Assembly: GCA_949130485.1 (NCBI GenBank)
Contig: OX422183.1
Coordinates: forward strand, 26,303,316-26,367,315
Reading direction: 5' to 3'
Source of the DNA: Agelas oroides
Lineage: Eukaryota > Porifera > Demospongiae > Agelasida > Agelasidae
Length of the DNA: 64,000 nt
The notes below the pieces were generated by a model that was not told the origin of the DNA, did not search any database, and saw only the letters and a list, made by a program, of their open reading frames with translations. Shown piece by piece: positions 58,619-64,000 of this stretch. Positions within the stretch are counted from its first letter, which is position 1. Each line of letters begins with the position of its first letter. The position numbers were made by a program, and so were the translations under genes.

Positions 58619-59286
58619 TTATGGGTCATTCCATGTCAAATCAACACAAAAAATACCTGACCCTCACGGATTTGGAGGAAACTTGGTTCTTACATAGTGT
58701 CTGTTGAGACATTCACCCATAGTCAGTTTCAGCATTATATGTCAAAGGTCACCACTAGTGTACTTTGACCTACCGGGTAAGTATACGGTTGATTACTTGC
58801 ATCTCCCCTAACTGCCATTACATTCTGCCAAGTATCTCCGAATCCCATGGCAGTCCCAAAACCAGTTTTACTGCACTTAAAGAGAAGGCCCCAAAGAACA
58901 TTTAGTAAAAAATTGATTCAAATCAAAACATAGCGAGCAAAGGTCAAAGTACACTAGTGGTGACCTTTGACCCGAACTTTATGGGATATACTTGATAATT
59001 ATACCAAATGAAAGGAAATTTTATGAGCTACAAGTGGTAAGAATTGTAGGTCATAAAGTTAATGATGCTTAAAGTTATGTTTGATTAATTAAGTACAAAG
59101 GGGTTAGCCAAAATTTGGCGAAAAATTGACTTTTTGGCTGGCTCTAACTCTGAAGCCATACAACATATAATGCTGAAACTGACTATGGGTGAATGTCTCA
59201 ACAGACACTATGTAAGAACCAAGTTTCATCCAAATCCGTGAGGGTCAGGTCTTTTTTGTGTTGATTTGACATGGAATGACCCTTAA
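58619..59286. mobile_element. 660-bp inverted-repeat transposon (MITE), Kolobok-like
   Basis: The element at 58623-59282 begins GGGTCATTCCATG and ends CATGGAATGACCC. Terminal inverted repeats are 120 bp (58623-58742 and 59163-59282) with two mismatches by eye. A second, perfect 28-bp inverted pair lies inside (58743-58770 and 58942-58969, core ACTAGTGTAC). Flanks are TTAT (58619-58622) and TTAA (59283-59286). A TTAA target and GGG termini fit the Kolobok superfamily, but one flank deviates. No transposase frame is present, so it is nonautonomous. Confidence 0.8.
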
Positions 59287-59360
59287 TGTGAGCCTTGCCT
59301 CAACAAATGGGAGCTACGATGTGCGTAGCAGTGTTGGCGCTCCCCCACCCGACACCCCAA

Positions 59361-60324
59361 CCTCTATTTGACTCTACTAGACTGTAATACACCGTACTAT
59401 GGCTCTACTTGGCTCTAGTTGACTCTACTATGGTCTACCATGGCTCCACTTGGCTCTACTTGGCTCTACTACACTCTACCATGGCTCTACTACATTCTAC
59501 CAAAGCTCTACTTGACTCTACATGACTCTGCTACTTTCTACCATGGCTCTACATGACTCTACTTGAATCTACTACACTCTAACCTTGCTCTAGCTGGCTC
59601 CACATGGCTCTACCACATTCTACCATGGTTCTCCTTGACTCTACTACACTCTACCATGGTTATACGTGAATCTCCATCACTCTACTACATCCTACCATTG
59701 CTCTTCTTGACTCTACTTGACTCTACTACACCCTACTATGGCTCTACCTGGCCCTACTTGACTCTACTACACTCTACCATGGCTCTACGTGGCTCTACTT
59801 GACACTACCACACTCTATCATGACTCTACTTGGCTCCACATGACTCTAACACATTCTACCATGGTTCTATTTGATTCTACTACACTCTACCATGGCTCTA
59901 CTACGTTCTACCATGGCTCTACTTGACTCTCCATCACTCTACTACATCATACCATTGCTCTTCTTGACTGTACTTGACTCTACTACACCCTACTAAGGCT
60001 CTACTTAGCTCTACTTGACTCTACTACACTCTACACCATGGCTCTACGTGGCTCTACATGGCTCTACTACATTCTACCATGCCTCTAGTTGACTCTACAT
60101 GACTCTACTACACTCTACCACGGCTCTACTTGGTTCTACTGGGTTCTACTTGACTCTACTACACCCTTCCATGGCTCTACTACATTCTACCATGACTCCA
60201 CTAGTTCACTCTACATTACTCTAGCACATTCTACCATGACTCTACTTGGCTCCATGCACATGACTCTACCACATTCTACCATGGTTCTCCTTGGTTCCAC
60301 TACACCATACCATGGCTCTACTTG
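59361..60324 (+). repeat. CTCTAC satellite, block S7 (+ orientation)
   Basis: About 1 kb of + oriented units with the S3/S5 phrase order. It ends in ACTTG at the hAT-like insertion. Confidence 0.95.
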
Positions 60325-60515
60325 CAGTGGCGGATTTAGGGCGGGTAAGGGGGGTGCAAATGCACCCCCCTTTGGCGGCTATAGTAATGTATTTTGCGTA
60401 CATAACTGCACGAGTCCATCAAATGATTATGCAGCAGTGGCATGCAGCAACAACAACCAGGCACAGTTACACACTCACCTATCAGTTCCTTACTGATCTC
60501 CAGACGTTTGACTAG

Positions 60516-60675
60516 GCCTAGAGTTAGCCTCGTTCCCAGGCCTACCCCGTTTTTTGTTCTTCGGTTTGCGTTCAATATAATACACGGAGGCGCTCTTGCG
60601 CCTCCGTGTATTATATTGAACGCAAACCGAAGAACAAAAAACGGGGTAGGCCTGGGAACGAGGCTAGCCTAGAGT
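60516..60675. mobile_element. 142-bp perfect foldback element with 9-bp target duplication
   Basis: Arms 60525-60593 and 60598-60666 are perfectly complementary over 69 bp, with a TCTT loop. GCCTAGAGT flanks both sides (60516-60524 and 60667-60675). Ends read TAGCCTCGTTCCCAGG. A 9-bp duplication and near-complete inverted structure fit a Mutator-like foldback MITE; Merlin (8-9 bp) is an alternative. Perfect arms and flanks indicate a very recent insertion into the older hAT-like element. Confidence 0.85.
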
Positions 60676-60697
60676 GCTTCGAGATATTCAGTTCGGC

Positions 60698-61035
60698 CCG
60701 AGGGGTCCGCCACGGCGCGCCTCGGCGTACGAGATTTAGAAATCTACTGGATTTCACGTGGATTTCGGATTTCAGAGTGGATTTCTGGATTTCACAGTGG
60801 ATTTCTGGATTTCACAGTGGATTTCTGGATTTCAGTTTGGATTTCTGCCGACAGGTTTCTTGTATGTTCTTGGATATTTTAGCTATAGTTCCCAGCTTAG
60901 CAAAAATTTTAGTTAGCTGTAGTTTTGGTTAACTAAATTTTAAAAAGGCCAAAAATGTATTTAGTTAAAGTTATAGTTAACTAAAACAACACTGTCGGAC
61001 GGTGTACGAGATTTCTTTTGTGACGGACCCCTCGG
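60698..61035. mobile_element. Possible nested inverted-repeat element (CGAGGGGTCCG ends)
   Basis: CGAGGGGTCCGCCAC at 60698-60712 and its near complement GTGACGGACCCCTCG ending about 61035 form 15-bp ends with one mismatch. Inside are a 20-bp minisatellite (60752-60847) and a TTTAGTTAACTA-type inverted stretch (about 60905-60985). No target duplication was found. Confidence 0.45.
60752..60847 (+). repeat. 20-bp minisatellite (ATTTCTGGATTTCACAGTGG)
   Basis: About four to five tandem copies of the 20-bp unit, the first and last diverged. Confidence 0.8.
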
Positions 61036-61173
61036 TTCGGCCTTCCAGCTATATTTTATTTGAATGCGTTCACGTGACCGAAAGTGGGCGAGGCAACCCA
61101 AAAATTTCCGGCGCGCTTCACGCGCCGGTGACTGAACCCCCCTTTCTGAATTTCTAGATCCGCCACTGACTTG

Positions 61174-61719
61174 GTTCTACTTGTCTCTACTGCACTCTTC
61201 CATGGCTCTACTACGTTCTGCCATGACTCCACTTCACTCTACTTGACACTACCACACTCTATCATGACTCTACTTGGCTCCACATGACTCTAAAACATTC
61301 TACCATGGTTCTACTTGGTTCTACTGCACACTACCATGGCTCTACTACATTCTACCATGGCTCTACTTGACGCTACATGATTCTACTACACTCTACCATG
61401 GCTCTACTTGGTTCTACTTGACTCTACACTCTACCATGGCTCTACTACACTCTACCATGTCTCTACTTCACTCTACATCACTCTACTACATCCTACCACT
61501 GCTCTTCTTGACTCTACTTGACTCTACTACACCCTACTAAGGCTCTACTTAGCTCTACTTGACTCTACTACACTCTACACCATAGCTCTATGTGGCTCTA
61601 CTTGTCTCTACTACATTCTTCCATGGCTCTACTTGACTCTCCATCACTCTACTACATCATACCATTGCTCTTCTTGACTCTACTGCATCCTACCATGGCT
61701 CTACGTGACTCTACTACAC
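61174..61719 (+). repeat. CTCTAC satellite, block S8 (+ orientation), right end
   Basis: The last about 550 bp of the satellite. It ends at CTCTACTACACAG followed by an A run. To the right no CTCTAC units occur. Confidence 0.95.
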
Positions 61720-61955
61720 AGAAAAAAAAAAGTGTGCTAATCTGACACAAAAAGTGTGTCAAAAGTGATGTCTCCAGTTTTGACACACCTACACGCATGT
61801 CAAATTGTTAGGTGTGTCAAAACTACACATGTGCTAACTGGACAGTGTGCCAAATTAGTAGTGTGCTATTCAGCAAGTGTGCTAAATAACAAGTGTGTTA
61901 TTCTACCAATGTGTCAAAATTGGTGTGCAAAATTAGCAGTGTGTCAACTGACATG
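61720..61955. repeat. Degenerate GTGTGCTAA/GTGTGTCAAAA repeat
   Basis: About 20 loosely spaced GTGTG(T/C) words, each followed by CAAA or TAA. A perfect 16-bp inverted repeat AGTTTTGACACACCTA is at 61776-61791 and 61809-61824. It may be a foldback element at the satellite border. Its outer ends are not clear. Confidence 0.55.
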
Positions 61956-62581
61956 CAGCTGACCCTTCACTTAGTGGGTGGAGCTTTTACATGGAATTTC
62001 CAATGAAACACTCTTGACTGTAAGCAAAATATAATTGTGACATACACTGAGTTGAAAACATGAATATACTAAAACAAGCAAACAATAGTTATGCTATAAC
62101 TTACGTTACAGCATTTTATACAAATACGTATGTGATTGAAGTACTACATTGTATAAAAATGTGTCAATATAATCTATACATACAAAAATGGCATTCAACT
62201 ATGCATATAATATACATTTTATGTACCTATCAATCAGTTAGTTGAGTTCAATTGTTAACATCCATCTGTGAAAGAATAGCACATGCAATAATTATTCATA
62301 TACCAGTCAGGTCATGCGATAGAGGAACTGCAATCATTCTATTATTCCAATATACAAGTCATGTGGGGCATCTTGGAGGACAAAACAGTAGTGATTATCA
62401 TACTAGCGCATTGAACTTCCCGCCCTAGCAATGCTCCTACCAGTAGCATTCATTTCTCACAGAGGTGTGTTAAATGTCTTCACTAATCTTTTGCATAGTC
62501 TAAAGTTGAAGTTAAACGCCCGAAACAGGTCTGTAGAAATGTAATTTTTGTATAATTGCTTTCCTTCAATTGCCTTCCAAC
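61956..62581. other. AT-rich non-satellite DNA, no feature recognised
   Basis: The first ordinary-looking sequence in the window, with no satellite words. Both strands lack a convincing long frame. It could hold the 5' flank of the small frame at 62582, but no promoter element is distinctive. Confidence 0.5.
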
Positions 62582-62851
62582 ATGGCAGCATGTGTACTGA
62601 AAATATTTCGAAAGTGTGGCAGCTATCATTTCAAATGCAATTCCTCTACCGGGGTATGTGAAGAAATCACACAGTCAGCATCTCAGAAAGGCTCATCTTG
62701 TTTGTTGTTATTCATGCATACATGGAAATCCCTGAATGTAATCACCAGGGATAAGGCTAGATGTATTAAACATTGTAACCACTCACTTGGCTATGAGCCT
62801 CTTCAAGCAGCTGGGGCCTCTGTAGTCAGTTGGTGTAGTGAGGAGAAGTAA
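62582..62851 (+). CDS. Candidate small ORF or first exon, unrecognised
   Basis: An ATG at 62582 in a favourable context (AACATGG) opens an 89-codon frame to a TAA. The N-terminus MAACVLKIFRKCG is basic and lacks acidic residues, as in mitochondrial presequences. A plausible splice donor, GGG/GTATGTG, lies after codon 24 (62653/62654), so the true coding part may be only that first segment. The frame belongs to no family I recognise, and chance cannot be excluded at this length. Confidence 0.2.
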   Translation: MAACVLKIFRKCGSYHFKCNSSTGVCEEITQSASQKGSSCLLLFMHTWKSLNVITRDKARCIKHCNHSLGYEPLQAAGASVVSWCSEEK

Positions 62852-63142
62852 ACAGGCCTGGAAGGTATAGTGGAAGATGGTCATGGTACAAACTAGGTTT
62901 GCAAATTTAAGAGTACAAAAATGCAAGCACTGCAATTCCCAACCAGAAGAGTCATCCACTCAGCAGGTACATTTCAGAAAATACAAGGCCTTGTGTACAA
63001 CTTATGTTCTCTGCACCTCATTAAGAAATGTACTATGGCTCCCCCCACCCCCAATCCAGTGCAGAACAAATTAAGGAGGAAGACCTAAATGCAAATTCAG
63101 ACAACTGCAGTTGTAATAAGTATATAGTACAAGCTTACTTAC
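62852..63142. other. No supported feature
   Basis: Non-satellite sequence containing scattered splice-like words (for example CAG/GTACAT near 62966) but no exon that can be defended. Confidence 0.4.
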
Positions 63143-63224
63143 CAGCAGTTTAAACCACTTGCAGGGCAGCGTGGAGATTGAACCTTGCGGCCTGGGTACT
63201 TCTGAACAATGAGGCATTAATAGC
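63143..63224 (-). CDS. Candidate exon on the - strand
   Basis: Bounded on the - strand by CTTTGTCTCCAG/G (acceptor at 63225) and CTG/GTAAGT (donor at 63142), both close to consensus. One frame reads 24 codons (AINASLFRSTQ at its start) and stops before the donor. It would join in phase with the 63745-63686 candidate. Another frame stays open across the donor. No homology is recognised. Confidence 0.2.
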
Positions 63225-63351
63225 CTGGAGACAAAGGTCCTGTGTATGGATATACAAGTGATGTGAATTAATCATCTGGGGCTTTTAAATAAAAGCTTTT
63301 GTTCTCCCTATCTCGTACCTTTCCTCTCTGTGCATATACAGCCTCCAGAAC

Positions 63352-63529
63352 CTCCCTTCAGAACATGTCTTTGGGAAGGCCGCAGACTCACTCTGTGTAC
63401 CTATCACCACCACGATCTCTCAGACAAGATCAGTATAGAGGAAGACTAACTGGTCTAGCTAGTCTGGTAGTTGGTGGAAGGATGAGAAGGGAACAAGCAG
63501 GGAGGTATAAGGTAGAAAGAAAGAAATGA
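63352..63529 (+). CDS. Candidate terminal exon on the + strand
   Basis: Preceded by a pyrimidine tract and acceptor (CCTTTCCTCTCTG...TACAG/CC at 63351). The frame runs about 59 codons to TGA at 63527. It is rich in Arg, Gly and Ser, with a basic C-terminus (GRYKVERKK). An internal ATG (NMSLGRPQT) is present. It resembles the end of a small basic protein, but I recognise no family. It overlaps the putative intron of the - strand candidate, so at most one of the two models is likely. Confidence 0.25.
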
Positions 63530-63685
63530 CACATTCAACGATATTTCTTTAGCGACTTTACTACTGCAGTACAACTCTATAGCTAGCTATATGTTTCCTT
63601 ACGCGGAAATAGCTACTTTAGCTATTTTATGTGTAGTAAAAAAAAAGTACATTTATAAATTCATTGACTTTCAGCCACTTCTTAC

Positions 63686-63745
63686 CACGGTGGTGTGAAG
63701 TCTCAGCGATGTAACCGCTCCGCACTCCTTGTCACCGAAAGACAT
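63686..63745 (-). CDS. Candidate first exon on the - strand
   Basis: A - strand frame from ATG at 63745 for 20 codons (MSFGDKECGAVTSLRLHTTV) ends exactly at a donor, GTG/GTAAGA (63686/63685). The frame remains open upstream to about 63856 (FVKIPPATKWYLSLVEERAY), without an ATG. An upstream ATG at 63803 in a better context (AAAATGG) is in another frame and stops after 23 codons, which weakens the model. The upstream region carries CpGs and CACGCCCC/CCCCACCC boxes of promoter type. Confidence 0.2.
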
Positions 63746-64000
63746 TCGCTCCCGTGGGACATCGAATATGTAAGCCCTCTCCTCCACTAAGCTCAGGTAC
63801 CATTTTGTTGCTGGCGGAATTTTCACGAACGGATCATATCAAAGAAGACGAACTTGAAGTGTACGATCGAAGTGAGAAAATGCGAAATGGCGCGTGCCAT
63901 GTTGCGCACGCGTACAAGGACTGAGCCACGCCCCTGTCATTATTAGCCCCACCCTGTTTGCGAGGCTGGCTCCTGTACTTCTAAGTATAAGTTTCTGTAA
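63746..64000 (-). promoter_or_regulatory. Possible promoter region of a - strand gene
   Basis: CpG-containing sequence with a GC-box-like GGGGCGTGGC (near 63924-63933 as read on -) and GGGTGGGGC (near 63946-63954), upstream of the 63745 candidate exon. This is inferred from composition only. Confidence 0.2.

Larger units (their letters stand above)
58042..59360 (+). mobile_element. Second copy of the AAGCAG...CCCCAA element, interrupted
   Basis: Homologous to 39137-39798 from AAGCAGTAAATAAAA to the GTGTTGGCGCTCCCCCACCC end motif, with a 660-bp inverted-repeat transposon nested at 58623-59282. Flanks share only CCT (58039-58041 and 59361-59363). Comparison with the sister satellite block near 57680 suggests about 9 bp of target was lost on insertion. 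Confidence 0.75.
60320..61173. mobile_element. 844-bp hAT-like nonautonomous element with ACTTG flanks
   Basis: The element at 60325-61168 starts CAGTGGCGGATTTAG and ends CTAGATCCGCCACTG. Terminal inverted repeats are about 15 bp with one mismatch. ACTTG is repeated on both sides (60320-60324 and 61169-61173), and removing the element restores the normal phrase GGCTCTACTTGGTTCTAC. CAGTGGCGG termini resemble hAT elements, although hAT duplications are usually 8 bp and only 5 are visible here. No transposase is encoded. The interior is filled with nested repeats. Confidence 0.75.

Noticed and set aside
45425..61540. Many 60-140 codon frames rich in Tyr, Leu, His, Ser and Thr
   Set aside because: They are translations of 10/11-bp CTCTAC units. 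They occur in several frames, follow satellite orientation and have no independent support.
1..64000. tRNA, rRNA or other structured RNA genes
   Set aside because: No A/B-box pair with a foldable cloverleaf and no rRNA-like segments were recognised in the non-satellite parts. A covariance-model scan was not possible here.

Overview
This is eukaryotic, almost certainly metazoan DNA. It holds two very large simple-sequence satellites, nested transposon remnants, no operon-like gene packing and no intact recognisable host gene. The one recognisable protein relic is the C-terminus of an early-branching non-LTR retrotransposon (CCHC knuckle plus restriction-like endonuclease). Such relics are common in sponges, cnidarians and fish, so a non-bilaterian marine animal such as a sponge is my best guess. 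That is inference; no ribosomal or host marker gene is present to confirm it.

Layout. From 1 to about 45.36 kb there is a macrosatellite of three head-to-tail units (A 1-9596, B 9597-25702, C 25703-about 45356). Each unit has a unique head of about 0.6 kb, a hexamer array (TCCCTG on +, GGGACA on -) of about 7, 14 or 18 kb, a fossil piece of a second satellite (CTCTAC type), a decayed copy of an interspersed element, and a spacer of about 0.66 kb leading into the next head. Array B contains a 3241-bp segment repeated almost perfectly in tandem. Array C is interrupted by a retrotransposon 3' end (34.02-34.89 kb), an element with a 195-codon open frame (39.14-39.80 kb), and a 1564-bp block (41.11-42.67 kb) flanked by identical 109-bp direct repeats that contains a 30-bp hairpin satellite.

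From 45.36 to 61.72 kb the CTCTAC satellite takes over, with elementary units of 10 and 11 bp. It switches orientation several times and encloses an inverted, shortened copy of the macrosatellite head and hexamer array (49.45-50.77 kb). It is also interrupted by a second copy of the 39.1-kb element carrying a nested 660-bp inverted-repeat transposon, and by an 844-bp hAT-like element carrying a perfect 142-bp foldback with a 9-bp target duplication. From 61.72 to 64.0 kb the sequence is non-satellite DNA with only weak exon candidates.

The many long open frames in the hexamer arrays come from a hexamer that has no stop codon in any of six frames, and they are not annotated as genes. The most interesting content is the repeat architecture: G-quadruplex-capable arrays of different lengths in otherwise homologous units, two satellites that are physically linked in every unit, inverted satellite arms, and a 30-bp satellite whose hairpin stems covary.
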